Source: Oscillospiraceae bacterium
Lineage (GTDB): Bacteria; Bacillota; Clostridia; Oscillospirales; CAG-272
NCBI GenBank assembly: GCA_015063385.1
Contig: SVUG01000003.1
Coordinates: 1 to 64,000, forward strand
DNA: 64,000 nt
Reading direction: 5' to 3'
The position numbers and the translations under genes were made by a program. Within the stretch, counting starts at the first letter, position 1. Each line of letters begins with the position of its first letter. A model generated the notes under the pieces. That model ran no database searches. It was not told where the DNA came from and worked only from the letters and a program-made list of their open reading frames with translations. This document shows positions 48,756-60,500 of the stretch, in pieces.

Positions 48756-49262
48756 ATGCAGAGTGAAATTAAGTCCTGCGCCTTTACCGGCCACAGACAA
48801 ATAAAAAAAGAGCATATAAGCTTGATAAACGAGCGACTTGGTGCGGCGATAGAGTATGCTTATTCGCAAGGCTGTAAAAGGTTTCTCTCGGGCGGTGCGG
48901 TTGGATTTGATACCGCCGCGGCACGCGAGGTTTTGCGCTTTAAGCTTGCTCACCCCGATGTCTCGCTGATTATGCTTTTGCCCTGCGTTGAACAGGATCG
49001 ACTTTGGTCGGATAGGCAAAAGGATGCCTATGAGTATATTCTTAGCAATTCCGACGAGGTTAGATACATATCTGACTCCTACGACAACATATGTATGCGC
49101 CGACGAAATCAGGCGTTGGCAGAGGAGTGCGATATTATGATAGCCTATCTTTCACATTCAATAAGTGGTGCGGGACAGACTGTCAGAATGGCACAGAAGC
49201 TTGGAAAAAGCGTGTTTAATCTGTATCACGACATCGAAAGCAGACTGAAAAATAGCATATGA
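48756..49262 (+). CDS. SLOG-superfamily (DUF1273-like) protein
   Basis: CAFTGHRQIKKEHISLINERLGAAIEYAYSQGCKRFLSGGAVGFDTAAAREVL. Confidence 0.85.
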   Translation: MQSEIKSCAFTGHRQIKKEHISLINERLGAAIEYAYSQGCKRFLSGGAVGFDTAAAREVLRFKLAHPDVSLIMLLPCVEQDRLWSDRQKDAYEYILSNSDEVRYISDSYDNICMRRRNQALAEECDIMIAYLSHSISGAGQTVRMAQKLGKSVFNLYHDIESRLKNSI

Positions 49263-49399
49263 ATTTACTTTACGGATTGCACGGTATGCGTGCGATCCGT
49301 TTTTATTTTAATAAAATTAAATAATACATAATATTTTTATTGACAATTCGGCTAAATTGTAGTAAAATGATATTTGACAAATATTTTACGGAGCGTTTT

Positions 49400-50248
49400 A
49401 TGGAACATTCAAAGCAAAAACAACTAAAGCAAATTGCAAACAACCTGCGTATCAGCATTATTGAGGGAGTTTATAACGCAAAGTGCGGTCATCCCGGCGG
49501 CTCGCTTTCTATTGCAGATATTATGACTTATCTCTATTTTGAGGAGATGAATATAAATCCCGAAAATCCCGGGGATGAAAAAAGGGACAGATTCGTTCTT
49601 TCTAAGGGACATACATCGCCCGCACTTTACGCGGCACTCGCCGAGCGCGGCTTTTTCCCAAAGGAAGATATAAAGACGCTTCGTAAAACGGCATCATATC
49701 TTCAGGGCCATCCCGATATGAAGGGTGTGCCCGGAGTCGATATGTCCACAGGCTCGCTCGGACTCGGCTTTTCCGCTGCGTGCGGTATGGCACTTTCGGC
49801 AAAGGTAAGCGGTGACTCCTATCGCGTTTACACCGTTCTTGGCGACGGTGAGAGTGAGGAGGGGCAGGTATGGGAGGCGGCTATGTTCGCCGCGCATTAT
49901 AAGCTCGATAACCTCGTGGCGATACTCGACCTCAACGGCTTGCAGATTGACGGTGCTATAACTGAGGTTATGAACCCCACTCCCCACGATGAGAAGTTCC
50001 GCGCGTTCGGCTGGAACGTTATTACTATAGATGCACACGACTTTAATGAAATTGAAGCAGCGTTTGCCGAGGCTAAGACGGTTAAGGATAAGCCTACCGT
50101 GATTATTGCAAAATCGGTCAAGGGCAAGGGCGTTTCCTATATGGAGAACGCGTGCGAGTGGCACGGACAAGCGCCTAAAGAGGATCTTTACAGGGTTGCG
50201 ATTGCCGACCTTCTGAAAATCGAAGAAGAACTTGCTAAGGAGGACTGA
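49400..50248 (+). CDS. Transketolase, N-terminal subunit
   Basis: GHPGGSLSIADIMTYLYF, DRFVLSKGHTSPALYAALAERG, YTVLGDGESEEGQVWEAAMFA. Confidence 0.95.
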   Translation: MEHSKQKQLKQIANNLRISIIEGVYNAKCGHPGGSLSIADIMTYLYFEEMNINPENPGDEKRDRFVLSKGHTSPALYAALAERGFFPKEDIKTLRKTASYLQGHPDMKGVPGVDMSTGSLGLGFSAACGMALSAKVSGDSYRVYTVLGDGESEEGQVWEAAMFAAHYKLDNLVAILDLNGLQIDGAITEVMNPTPHDEKFRAFGWNVITIDAHDFNEIEAAFAEAKTVKDKPTVIIAKSVKGKGVSYMENACEWHGQAPKEDLYRVAIADLLKIEEELAKED

Positions 50249-50252
50249 AACA

Positions 50253-51200
50253 ATGGCAGATAAGAAGGCAACCAGAGAGGCTTACGGCGCGGCACTTGCC
50301 GAGCTTGGAGAAAAATACGATTTCCTCGTTCTTGACGCTGACCTTGCGGCAGCAACCAAGACGGGCATGTTTAAAAAGAAATTTCCCGAGAGATTTTTTG
50401 ACTGCGGTATTGCCGAGGGCAATATGGTCAGCGTGGCGGCAGGAATTGCCGCAACGGGCAAAAAGGTCTTTGCCACCTCGTTTGCGATGTTCGCAGCAGG
50501 CAGAGCCTACGAGCAGATAAGAAATTCTATCGGTTATCCACATCTTAACGTAAATATCGTCGGCACTCACGCATCCATCACCGTAGGTGAGGACGGTGCT
50601 ACCCACCAGTGCAGCGAGGACCTTGCGCTTATGCGCACTATCCCCGGCATGACGGTTATCTGTCCTGCGGATGCGACCGAGGCGTATGCGGCGGTTGAGG
50701 CGGTGCTTAATCACGATGGCCCCTGCTATCTGAGATTCGGCAGATACGCCGTTCCCAACCTTACTCCCGAGCTGCTCCCCGATTATAAATTTGAGCTTGG
50801 CAAGGGCATCACGTACCGAGAGGGAAGTGACGTTGCTATAGTTGCAAACGGATATATGGTGCATCTTGCTCTCGAGGCGGCGGATATTCTTGCCGCAGAG
50901 GGCATCTCTGCCGAGGTGATAAATATACATACGATAAAGCCGATTGACTCCGAGCTTTTAATAAAGGCGGCAAAAAAGACAGGGGCAGTCGTCACCGCGG
51001 AGGAGCACAGCGTTATCGGCGGTCTTGGTGCTGCCGTTTGCGAGTGCCTTTCGGAAAGTTGCCCAACTCCCGTGCTTCGCGTAGGCGTTGAGGACACCTT
51101 CGGCAGAAGTGGTCAGGTGCCCGAGCTTCTTGAAATATACGGTCTGACTGCAAAGAATATTGCAGATAAGGCAAGACGTGCGATTTCTCTGAAAAAATAA
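50253..51200 (+). CDS. Transketolase, C-terminal subunit
   Basis: LDADLAAATKTGMFKKKFPERFFDCGIAEGNMVSVAAGIAATGKKVFATSFAMFAAGRAYEQIRNSI; GEDGATHQCSEDLALMRTIPGM. Confidence 0.95.
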   Translation: MADKKATREAYGAALAELGEKYDFLVLDADLAAATKTGMFKKKFPERFFDCGIAEGNMVSVAAGIAATGKKVFATSFAMFAAGRAYEQIRNSIGYPHLNVNIVGTHASITVGEDGATHQCSEDLALMRTIPGMTVICPADATEAYAAVEAVLNHDGPCYLRFGRYAVPNLTPELLPDYKFELGKGITYREGSDVAIVANGYMVHLALEAADILAAEGISAEVINIHTIKPIDSELLIKAAKKTGAVVTAEEHSVIGGLGAAVCECLSESCPTPVLRVGVEDTFGRSGQVPELLEIYGLTAKNIADKARRAISLKK

Positions 51201-51231
51201 AGCGGATTTTTATAGAGGGGATGTTGAACAT

Positions 51232-51930
51232 ATGAAAAGAGTATTACTTAAGCTCTCCGGCGAGGCGCTTTCTGCCGGCACGGGCGAGATTTACGACGGC
51301 AATTTCGTTGACAAGGTTGCCGCCTCCCTTTGCGAATGTAAGGATAAGGGCTACGAGATAGCCGTGGTTGTCGGAGCGGGAAACATCTGGCGCGGCAGAG
51401 CAGGCGGTGAAATGGACCGCACGGATGCCGACCGTATGGGAATGCTTGCTACGGTTATCAACGCTATCTGCTTAAAGGACGCAGTAAATCGAGCAGGGGG
51501 TAAGGCTGCCGTTATGACGGCGGTTCCCATGTATCCGTTCGCAGAGATCTATTCCTCCGATGCTGCTAAGGCGGCTCTTTCGGACGGCAAAATCGTTATT
51601 TTTGGTGCAGGACTCGGAATTCCGTTCCTTTCCACCGACACCGCAGGCGCTGTTAGAGCGGCTGAAATCGGCGCTGACGCTATGCTTATGGCTAAGAACG
51701 TCGATTATATTTACACCGACGACCCGAGGAAAAATCCTGATGCAAAGCCCATAATTAACATCAAGGCGTCCGAGGTGCTTGCAAAAAATCTCAAGGCAAT
51801 CGATGCTACCGCAACGGCGTTTTGTCTTTCTGTAGGTATGCCTATTCGAGTTTTCGGACTCAACACTCCCGACGATATTCTTAAAGCTATCAGCGGCGAG
51901 AGTGTCGGTACTGTAATTAGCGCAGAATAA
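51232..51930 (+). CDS. pyrH: UMP kinase
   Basis: MKRVLLKLSGEALSAG, VVVGAGNIWRGRAG, DRMGMLATVINAICLKDAV. Confidence 0.97.
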   Translation: MKRVLLKLSGEALSAGTGEIYDGNFVDKVAASLCECKDKGYEIAVVVGAGNIWRGRAGGEMDRTDADRMGMLATVINAICLKDAVNRAGGKAAVMTAVPMYPFAEIYSSDAAKAALSDGKIVIFGAGLGIPFLSTDTAGAVRAAEIGADAMLMAKNVDYIYTDDPRKNPDAKPIINIKASEVLAKNLKAIDATATAFCLSVGMPIRVFGLNTPDDILKAISGESVGTVISAE

Positions 51931-51974
51931 TTTTTATATAATTTTACATAAAATTGAAAGGCTAGGTTAACACT

Positions 51975-52529
51975 ATGAAGCTTGATACTAAAATTTACGA
52001 AGAAAAAATGAAGAAGACACTCTCGTCTTACGCAGATAATCTTTCCACCATCAGAGCGGGCAGAGCAAATCCCGACGTTCTTAAAAAGATAAGCGTTGAT
52101 TACTACGGCTCTCCCACACCTATAAGCCAGATTGCAGAGATAAAGGTGACCGACGCTCGCACTATCATGATTACCGCATGGGATAAGTCTATTATCAAGG
52201 GCATCGAGAAGGCAATCCTTACCTCTGACCTTGGCATCAATCCCCAGAGCGACGGAACTGCTATTCGTCTTTCCTTCCCCCCCACAACCGAGGAGCGCAG
52301 AAAGGAGCTCTCAAAGCAGATTGCCAAGCTTGGCGAGGATGCAAAGGTTGCAATCCGTAATATCCGCCGTGACGCCAACGATAAGGTTAAGGCAGATAAG
52401 AAGAATTCTATCATGACCGAGGACGAGGCAAAGCAGTCTGATAAGCTCGTTCAGGACCTTACCGACAAGTACATCAAGGAAATAGATACCGTCACCGCAG
52501 CAAAGACTAAGGAAATAATGGAGATTTAA
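51975..52529 (+). CDS. frr: Ribosome recycling factor
   Basis: LSTIRAGRANPDVLKKISVDYYGSPTPISQIAEIKVTDARTIMITAWDKSIIKGIEKAI. Confidence 0.97.
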   Translation: MKLDTKIYEEKMKKTLSSYADNLSTIRAGRANPDVLKKISVDYYGSPTPISQIAEIKVTDARTIMITAWDKSIIKGIEKAILTSDLGINPQSDGTAIRLSFPPTTEERRKELSKQIAKLGEDAKVAIRNIRRDANDKVKADKKNSIMTEDEAKQSDKLVQDLTDKYIKEIDTVTAAKTKEIMEI

Positions 52530-52549
52530 TTCTCACACAGGAGTTCACT

Positions 52550-53293
52550 TTGGCATTATTCAAAAAAGAAAAAACAAATACCCCAAAAGCACCGGAGTCG
52601 GTTGCCATTATTATGGACGGCAACGGCAGATGGGCGAAGCGACGCGGTCTGCCTAGAAGCGCAGGTCACGTCGAGGGGGCAAAGAACGTGATGAACGTCT
52701 TGCGCGAGCTTCGCAGTCGGGGCGTTCACCACGTCACTCTTTACGCCTTTTCTACGGAAAACTGGAAAAGACCTGACGATGAGGTTCTTGCGCTTATGGA
52801 TATTTTTGCACAGTACGCCGACAAAATTATCGCACGCTCAAAGACCGACGAGGAGCAGTTTACCGTTAAGTTTCTCGGTGACAAGTCGCGTCTGCCCGAG
52901 AGGGTGCGTGAGAAGTGCGTGGCGGCAGAGGAGGCGACCGCGGGACACCCGTTCGTCTGCAACATTGCCTTGAACTACGGCGGCCGTGACGAGATAGTTC
53001 ATGCTGCAAACGCTGCGCTCGCCGACGGACACACCGTGCTTAGCGAGGAAATACTTTCGCGTTATATGTACACGGCACTCTCGCCTGACCCCGACCTCGT
53101 GATACGTACGGGTGGCGAATTCCGTATATCTAATTTCCTGCTTTGGCAGAGCGCGTATTCCGAGTTTGTAATTACAGACACACTCTGGCCCGATTTTGAC
53201 GGGGCGGAGCTTGAAAAATGCATATCCGAGTTTAACAAAAGGACCAGACGCTTCGGCGGTCTTAATCCCGAGGACTCGGAGAGTAAGGTATAA
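52550..53293 (+). CDS. uppS: Isoprenyl transferase (TTG start)
   Basis: VAIIMDGNGRWAKRRGLPRSAGHVEGAKNV, LYAFSTENWKRP, DLVIRTGGEFRISNFLLWQSAYSEF. Confidence 0.95.
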   Translation: MALFKKEKTNTPKAPESVAIIMDGNGRWAKRRGLPRSAGHVEGAKNVMNVLRELRSRGVHHVTLYAFSTENWKRPDDEVLALMDIFAQYADKIIARSKTDEEQFTVKFLGDKSRLPERVREKCVAAEEATAGHPFVCNIALNYGGRDEIVHAANAALADGHTVLSEEILSRYMYTALSPDPDLVIRTGGEFRISNFLLWQSAYSEFVITDTLWPDFDGAELEKCISEFNKRTRRFGGLNPEDSESKV

Positions 53294-53303
53294 GGATATA
53301 AAG

Positions 53304-54146
53304 ATGAAACAACGCGTATTAACCGGCATACTTATTTTCGTTATGACGGTTTTACTTATAATTTTCTCGGGATATATCGTATATCCCATCGTTATTGCTA
53401 CGCTTTGCGTGAGAGCAGTGTTCGAGCTGCTTCGAGTTATGGAGGTTGAAAAAAAGCTTGCACTGGCTATTCCTGCCTACGTATTTGCCACCGTATTTCC
53501 AATTTGCGCCTATTTCGTGGATTCGGATACTACAATAATATATCTTCTCGCGCTAGCCGCGGCTATGTTCGTATACATGTTGATGCTTATGGGCTGCGGC
53601 GTGTTCTCGAGGGGTAAGCTACCTTTCGTTAAAATTGGTGAGATTTTTATTTCCGTCACTTACGCGACTGTATCCTTTTCGTCGCTCTCGCTTATGCGTT
53701 ATCTTGACCGCGAGGTTGGCGTTTTCGTCATAGTTCTCGTTTTCTTGGTATCTTGGGCGTGCGATACGGGTGCGTATTTTACGGGCATGCTCTTCGGTAA
53801 GCATAAGCTGATACCCGAAATCAGTCCTAAAAAAACGGTCGAGGGAGCAATCGGTGGTATAGTAATCGCAACGCTCGCGTATCTGCTTTACGGTTTCGTA
53901 CTTGATAAGCTCATTCCCGAAATGAGTGTAAATTATATATTTCTTGGCGTATGCGGTCTGCTTTTGTCGATATTCTCTCAGCTTGGCGACCTCGTTGCCT
54001 CGCTTATAAAGCGCGAATACGGTGTAAAGGATTACGGCAGAATTTTTCCCGGTCACGGCGGTGTTATGGATAGATTTGACTCAACCATATCCGTATCCAC
54101 CGTGCTTATGATACTTTGCGCTGTTCTTCCGCCGTTCAGCCTTTAA
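53304..54146 (+). CDS. cdsA: Phosphatidate cytidylyltransferase
   Basis: CDTGAYFTGMLFGKHKLIPEISPKKTVEGAIGG; SLIKREYGVKDYGRIFPGHGGVMDRFDS. Confidence 0.96.
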   Translation: MKQRVLTGILIFVMTVLLIIFSGYIVYPIVIATLCVRAVFELLRVMEVEKKLALAIPAYVFATVFPICAYFVDSDTTIIYLLALAAAMFVYMLMLMGCGVFSRGKLPFVKIGEIFISVTYATVSFSSLSLMRYLDREVGVFVIVLVFLVSWACDTGAYFTGMLFGKHKLIPEISPKKTVEGAIGGIVIATLAYLLYGFVLDKLIPEMSVNYIFLGVCGLLLSIFSQLGDLVASLIKREYGVKDYGRIFPGHGGVMDRFDSTISVSTVLMILCAVLPPFSL

Positions 54147-54215
54147 TTAACTAAAAACAACCGCCGATGATTCACGGCGGTTTTTGAAACCAACAACTCC
54201 GAGAGGAGAATTTCT

Positions 54216-55364
54216 ATGAGTAAAACTATTGCTATCCTTGGTGCTACCGGCTCAGTAGGCATACAGGCACAGGAAGTAGCACTTGCACGCGGATACAAGG
54301 TAGACCTTATCAGCGCCAATCGCGATTATCGCGCGGCGGAGGAGGCGGCAAGACGTCTTTTGCCCGCCACGGTCGTTATGGCTGACGCTGACGCGGCAGG
54401 CGAGCTACGCACGAGACTTGCCGATACTGATATAAAAGTGCTTTCGGGCGCTGATGCTATTTGTGAGAGCATAGCCGAATCAAGTGCTGAGGTGGTAGTC
54501 AATTCTATACTTGGTGAGGCGGGACTTTCTCCCACTATTGCAACCATAAATTCGGGTAAAAGACTCGCGCTTGCAAACAAGGAGTCGCTCGTTATAGCAG
54601 GTGAGATAGTTATGAACCTTGCTAAAGAAAAAGGAACAGAAATCATTCCCGTTGATAGCGAGCATTCTGCAATATTTCAGTCCTTAAAGTCGGGTAGAAA
54701 AGATGAAATCAGAAGAATTATTCTCACTGCCTCGGGCGGTCCGTTCTTTGGCAGAACGAGTGAGGAGATTAAGTCGGTCACTCTTGCCGACACTCTTGCA
54801 CACCCGACTTGGAAAATGGGTAAGAAAATCACAGTTGACAGTGCGACCCTTATGAATAAGGGCTTTGAGATAATTGAGGCGGCGCATCTTTTCTCTGTAA
54901 GTGCAGAGCAAATTGAGGTGGTCGTCCACCGTGAGAGCATACTTCACTCTGCGGTTGAATATATTGATAACACTATAGTGGGCGAAATGTCGCTTCCCGA
55001 TATGCGCTCTTGCGTTCAGTACGCGGTCGATTATCCCGAGCGATTCGCTGGCGTTTGTAAGCCGCTTGATTTTGCCTCACTTGGCAAAATGACCTTTGCA
55101 AAGCCCGACGAGGAGGCGTTCCCACTGCTTTCTATGGCGAAGCGCTCGCTTTCTGACGGCGGTGCTATGTCGGCAGTGCTTAACGCGGCAGACGAGATTG
55201 CGGTTGACGCATTTCTCAAGGAGAAAATCAGTTTCTGCGATATTTTTGACTCTGTTATTTCCACCTACGAGCGCATGAGCGCGGCGAAAAGCGCACACAC
55301 CCTTGAGGAAATTATATCTGCCGACCGCGAGGCGAGAAAAATCGCACAAGAATACGCAAAATAA
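54216..55364 (+). CDS. dxr: 1-deoxy-D-xylulose-5-phosphate reductoisomerase
   Basis: IAILGATGSVGIQAQEV, LANKESLVIAGEIV, IIPVDSEHSAIFQ, ILTASGGPFFGRT. Confidence 0.96.
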   Translation: MSKTIAILGATGSVGIQAQEVALARGYKVDLISANRDYRAAEEAARRLLPATVVMADADAAGELRTRLADTDIKVLSGADAICESIAESSAEVVVNSILGEAGLSPTIATINSGKRLALANKESLVIAGEIVMNLAKEKGTEIIPVDSEHSAIFQSLKSGRKDEIRRIILTASGGPFFGRTSEEIKSVTLADTLAHPTWKMGKKITVDSATLMNKGFEIIEAAHLFSVSAEQIEVVVHRESILHSAVEYIDNTIVGEMSLPDMRSCVQYAVDYPERFAGVCKPLDFASLGKMTFAKPDEEAFPLLSMAKRSLSDGGAMSAVLNAADEIAVDAFLKEKISFCDIFDSVISTYERMSAAKSAHTLEEIISADREARKIAQEYAK

Positions 55365-55381
55365 AATTTAGGAGAAACACT

Positions 55382-56425
55382 TTGGGACCGATACCAACCA
55401 TACTTATAGCTATATTAGTTTTCGGCTTTCTCATTTTCATTCACGAGTTCGGACATTATATATTTGCAAGAATTTTTAAGGTGACGATTAAGGAATTTTC
55501 GATAGGCATGGGCCCGAAAATTCTTAAGTACACCTCGGAAAAGACGGGTATCTGTTATGCTATTTCGGCAGTTCCGCTTGGTGGCTACGTTGCTATGGCG
55601 GGCGAGGACGAGGAGTCTGACGACCCGAACGCATTCAACAAAAAGCCCGCGTGGCAGAGACTTATAATAACGGTTGCAGGCGCAACTATCAATATTATCG
55701 CGGGCTTTATAGCGATGATAATAATCACTGCTGTCATTGACATCGGTGGCACTACTGTTCACAGCTTTGGATACGGTGACTATGAGGTTTCCTCCGAGCA
55801 GTCAGGACTTATGGCAGGCGACACGATTATCCGCGTTGACGGTAAGCGCGTTCGCATAGCTGACGAGCTTTCATACGAGATTATGCGCCGCGGACACGAG
55901 CCTATTGATATTACGGTTATCCGTGACGGCGAGGAAATTACACTTCGTGACGTCGTTTTCCCAACCGACAGCGAGGCAGGGCAGACCTTTGGTATGATGG
56001 ATTTCTATATCCTTGCCGTTGACAAGACCTTTGGCAATACTCTCGGCTATGCCTTTTCTAAATCGGCGCTTATAGTGCGTATGTGCTGGGAGTCGATATT
56101 TGACCTGATTACAGGCAGGTATTCTCTGGGCGCGGTTTCGGGTCCTGTCGGAATTTCCGAGGCGATAGGTGATGCGGCAAAGGCGGGCACGCTTCAGCTT
56201 CTTAATATTGTTGCCCTTATTAGCATCAACCTAGGTGTGATGAATCTTATGCCGATTCCCGCACTTGACGGTGGAAGAATGATAACCACTCTAGCTGAGA
56301 TGATAACCCGCAAGAAAATTCCCGCAAAAATTGAAGCAACCATAAACGCCGTTGGCCTTGCAATCCTGCTTGGCTTCTCGGTGATAATACTGATAAAAGA
56401 CGTAATAATGCTGTTTATAGGATAG
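55382..56425 (+). CDS. rseP: RIP site-2 metalloprotease (TTG start)
   Basis: FGFLIFIHEFGHYIFAR (HExxH), AVPLGGYVAMAGEDE, PDZ region, NLMPIPALDGGRM. Confidence 0.95.
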   Translation: MGPIPTILIAILVFGFLIFIHEFGHYIFARIFKVTIKEFSIGMGPKILKYTSEKTGICYAISAVPLGGYVAMAGEDEESDDPNAFNKKPAWQRLIITVAGATINIIAGFIAMIIITAVIDIGGTTVHSFGYGDYEVSSEQSGLMAGDTIIRVDGKRVRIADELSYEIMRRGHEPIDITVIRDGEEITLRDVVFPTDSEAGQTFGMMDFYILAVDKTFGNTLGYAFSKSALIVRMCWESIFDLITGRYSLGAVSGPVGISEAIGDAAKAGTLQLLNIVALISINLGVMNLMPIPALDGGRMITTLAEMITRKKIPAKIEATINAVGLAILLGFSVIILIKDVIMLFIG

Positions 56426-56434
56426 GAAAAAGCC

Positions 56435-57511
56435 TTGAAATATAACGATTACAGAAGATTTTCGCGCGAGGTGAGCGTTGGCAGTGTTAAAATCGGCGGC
56501 AAATCACCCATTTTCGTGCAGTCTATGACCAACACCGATACCCACGACGTCGAGGCAACCTACCGTCAGGTATTGGCGCTTTCAGAGGCGGGCTGTGACA
56601 TCGTCAGAATCACTGCTCCTGATATAGAGTCGGTGGACACATTCGCGCAGATAAAGTCGCGTGGAGTGAATACCCCGTTGGTCGCGGATATTCATTTTAA
56701 TTATAAAATAGCCGTAGCCGCTGCAAATGTAGGGGTAGATAAAATACGCATTAACCCCGGCAATATCGGCTCGCGTGATAAAGTGCGCGAGGTTGTTCTC
56801 GCATGTCGCGAGCGCGGTATTCCAATTAGAATAGGAGTTAATTCCGGCTCTCTTGAGGAGTCGATACTGAAAAAATACGGTGCACCCACAGCCGAAGCAC
56901 TTGCCGAGTCGGCAATTTATCACGCATCACTTCTTGAGGAATTTGATTTTAGGGATATTTTAATATCGGTTAAGTCCTCCGACGTTCAGACTATGATACG
57001 CGCGAACCGCATTCTTGCCGAAAAAAACGATTATCCGCTTCATCTCGGTGTCACCGAGGCAGGCGCAGGTGAGCGCGCGATAGTTAAGAGTAGCATCGGC
57101 GTCGGCACGCTTCTTTCCGAGGGTATAGGAGATACCGTGCGAGTGTCGCTTACCGACAATCCCCTCGAGGAGGTATTTGCTGCAAGGCGAATACTTGATG
57201 CGCTCTCTATTTCCGAGTGCGCCGGTATGGATATTATCTCTTGCCCCACCTGTGGCAGAACGAAAATTGACCTTATCCCCCTTCTTCGCGAATTTGAACA
57301 AAGAGCTAGGATAGAAGGACTTGATAGGAAAAATATAAAGGTTGCCCTGATGGGCTGTGCCGTCAACGGACCCGGCGAGGCGCGCGAGGCTGACATAGGC
57401 ATCGCGGGTGGTGTCGGTGAGGCGTTGCTCTTTAAAAAGGGCGAGATTGTTAGAAAAATAGACGAAAAAAATATAGTGGACGAGCTTATAAAGGAAATAA
57501 AGCTCCTCTGA
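56435..57511 (+). CDS. ispG: (E)-4-hydroxy-3-methylbut-2-enyl-diphosphate synthase (TTG start)
   Basis: VQSMTNTDTHDVEATYRQVLALSEAGCDIVRI, IISCPTCGRTKIDLI, VALMGCAVNGPGEAREADIGIAGG. Confidence 0.97.
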   Translation: MKYNDYRRFSREVSVGSVKIGGKSPIFVQSMTNTDTHDVEATYRQVLALSEAGCDIVRITAPDIESVDTFAQIKSRGVNTPLVADIHFNYKIAVAAANVGVDKIRINPGNIGSRDKVREVVLACRERGIPIRIGVNSGSLEESILKKYGAPTAEALAESAIYHASLLEEFDFRDILISVKSSDVQTMIRANRILAEKNDYPLHLGVTEAGAGERAIVKSSIGVGTLLSEGIGDTVRVSLTDNPLEEVFAARRILDALSISECAGMDIISCPTCGRTKIDLIPLLREFEQRARIEGLDRKNIKVALMGCAVNGPGEAREADIGIAGGVGEALLFKKGEIVRKIDEKNIVDELIKEIKLL

Positions 57512-57533
57512 AAATAAAGGAAAGGAAGTAAAA

Positions 57534-60500
57534 ATGCAAGCGGAAAAGAAGTTTTTCGACGTATTTTCAAGATATAAGCCATCGGACGAAAAAGCAAGTC
57601 TTCTTCGCCGCGGACATTCTGCGCGCTTCAGATATACAAAAGACCCGATGCGCGTTGAGGTTGACCTCTCCTTTGATTCTCACGAGGATGCAGAGCTTAT
57701 ATATGAGATAGAGGACGAGTGCCGCGCGCTATATTCGGCAGAGTCCTTTAAGATACTTCCGCATTTTCCCCCCGAGTCGTTTGAAATAGGCAATTTCGGT
57801 GAAATAGCCTGCGAGGCGGCGATGTGCGGTGCGGTCACCAACGGCTTTTTCACGAATGCCGAGTATCTTGACGACGGTGTAACTATAAGCATCCTCATTC
57901 CATTCGATTCTACCGGTGTCGGCTTTGTCAAAGGAGCGGATACCGAAAATATACTTGAAAATATTCTGCGCAGCAGATACGGAGTCAGCCGTCGAATCGT
58001 AGTGACCGAGGGAGCAGGCGCAGACGCACGCCGAATCGAGTGGGAGAAGAAGCGCGAGCAGCTTCTCGCCGCTGCCGAGGAGGAGAGCAGAGAGCGCTTT
58101 ATCCGCGAACGTGAGGAGAGAGCCAAGGCACGCGAGGCAGAGGCGCGCGCGGCAGACCCGCAATACGACTTTGAGTCGCGCTCGGGCATTTCTACCGCCA
58201 CCGGTATAGCAGAAGCTGTCGGTGAGAGCTCGTATAAAATGGGCGCTACCACCTACGATTTTTCAAGCTCTACGGCAATTTACGGCGAGTCGTTTGATAT
58301 ATGCGAGCCTACGCCCCTCGCTGACGCACCGAGCGCAAAGGGCAGGGTTATGGTTCTCGGCACGGTGTTTGACGTGTCAATGAAGGAAACCAGACAGGGT
58401 GATAAAACATCCTGCATGATAGGCGTTTCTGATGGCGCATCTGCTATATATGTAAAGAAAACTTTACCAAATGACGAAATTGGTTGGGCAAAAGGCATTA
58501 AAAATGGTATGCATCTTGCCGTACTCGGCAGAGTGCAAACAGATAAATTTGACAATGAGCCGTATATTTCGGCACTCGGTATTCAGTCCATAGCCATATC
58601 CGAGCGTACCGACGACGCGCCCGAGAAGCGCGTTGAGCTTCATTTGCACTCAAATATGTCGCAGATGGACGCTATCATTACCCCCTCAGAAATTATCAAC
58701 ACTGCGATTCGCTGGGGGCACAAGGCTATTGCCGTCACCGACCACGGCAACGTTCAGGCATTCCCAGAGGTAATGCTTGCACTTGAAAAAGCAAAGAATG
58801 AAAACCTTAAGGTCCTTTACGGAACCGAGGCGTATTTCGTCAACGATACGGCAAAATGCATCTTCGGCAAAAGCTATCCCGCATTCGACGAGGAGATGAT
58901 AGTTTTCGATATAGAAACCACCGGTCTTTCAAACCGCACTGCTAGAATTATCGAAATCGGTGCGGTAAAAATCAAGTCAGGAAAGATTCTTGAGAGCTTT
59001 GATATTTTCGTTGACCCCGAGACCGAGATTCCTGAGGAAATTACTCGTCTTACCTCTATTACAAACGATGACGTTAAGGGCGCGCCCAAGGAGCGCGAGG
59101 CGCTTGAAATGTTTCTTGCCTTTGCTGGCGAGAGACTTCTTATTGCGCATAACGCGAACTTTGACGTAGGATTTATCCGCGTTGCCGCGGAGCGTCAGGA
59201 AATTCCATTCAATAACCCATATCTTGACACCCTCGGACTTTCAAAATACGTTAATCCCGAGCTTAAAAATCATAAGCTTGATACCATAGTAGAACATTAT
59301 GAGATAGGCGAGTTCCACCATCACAGAGCGTCCGACGACGCCGAGGTGCTAGCGAAAATTTTCATAATAATGCTTGACCGACTCAAAAAGGAGGGTATCA
59401 CCGACTTTGAGAGCGTAATCAGCGCGATGGGCGAAAAGGTTGACCCTGTAAAGCTCCCCGCGTATCATATGATAATGTTCGCTAAAAATGCAGAGGGGCT
59501 TAAAAACCTCTACAAGCTTATTTCGTACAGCTATCTTAATTACTACGGTGGCTTCGGCAGACAGAAAAAAGTGCCTAGAATGCCTAAAACGGTAGTTGAA
59601 CAGCACAGAGATGGCTTGATTTTGGGCTCTGCCTGCGTTTCCGGCGAGCTCTACGGCGCAATTCTTGACGGCAAAAAGGAAGAGGAAATCGAGGAGATTG
59701 CATCATTCTACGATTATCTTGAAATTCAGCCGATATGCAACAATCGCTTCCTTATCGAGGAGGAAAAGGTTGCAAATGAGGAGGCGCTCTACGATATAAA
59801 TAAGCGCATTTATGCGCTTGGTAAAAAACTCGGCAAGCCTGTCTGCGCTACCTGCGACGCGCATTTCCTTAACAAAGAGGACGAGATTTACAGAAAAATT
59901 TTGCTCTCCGGTATGAAGTTCAAGGATGCCGACCGCGACGAGCCTATATATCTTCGAACCACAAAGGAGATGCTTGAGGAGTTCTCTTATCTTGGCGAGG
60001 AGGCGGCGCGTGAGGTCGTTATCACTAACCCAAACAAAATCGCAGATATGTGCGAGAAAATCCGACCTATTCCCGAGGGCAGATACGAGCCCGACCTTCC
60101 CGGTGCAAAGGAGGAGCTGGTTAATTCCTGCTGGCAGAGAGCACACGAATGGTACGGTGACGACCTGCCCGAGATAGTTGAAAAGCGACTGGAAAAGGAG
60201 CTTACCTCTATTATCAATAACGGCTTTGCCGTGCTTTATATGATTGCCGTCAAGCTGGTTGCATACTCCGAGAGCCTTGGCTATCAGGTCGGCTCGCGTG
60301 GCTCGGTCGGCTCGTCGTTCGTTGCTACGATGTCGGGCATTTCCGAGGTTAACCCACTTCCGCCTCATTACAGATGCCCGAAGTGCCGCTATTCCGAGTT
60401 CTTCACCGACGGCTCGGTTGGCTCGGGCTTTGACCTTCCCGACAAGGCTTGTCCCGTCTGCGGCGAAATGCTTTATCAGGACGGACATGATATACCCTTT

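Noticed and set aside
49400-51200. Two-gene transketolase as a broken gene
   Set aside because: Separate N- and C-terminal transketolase subunits are common in Clostridia and both ORFs are intact.
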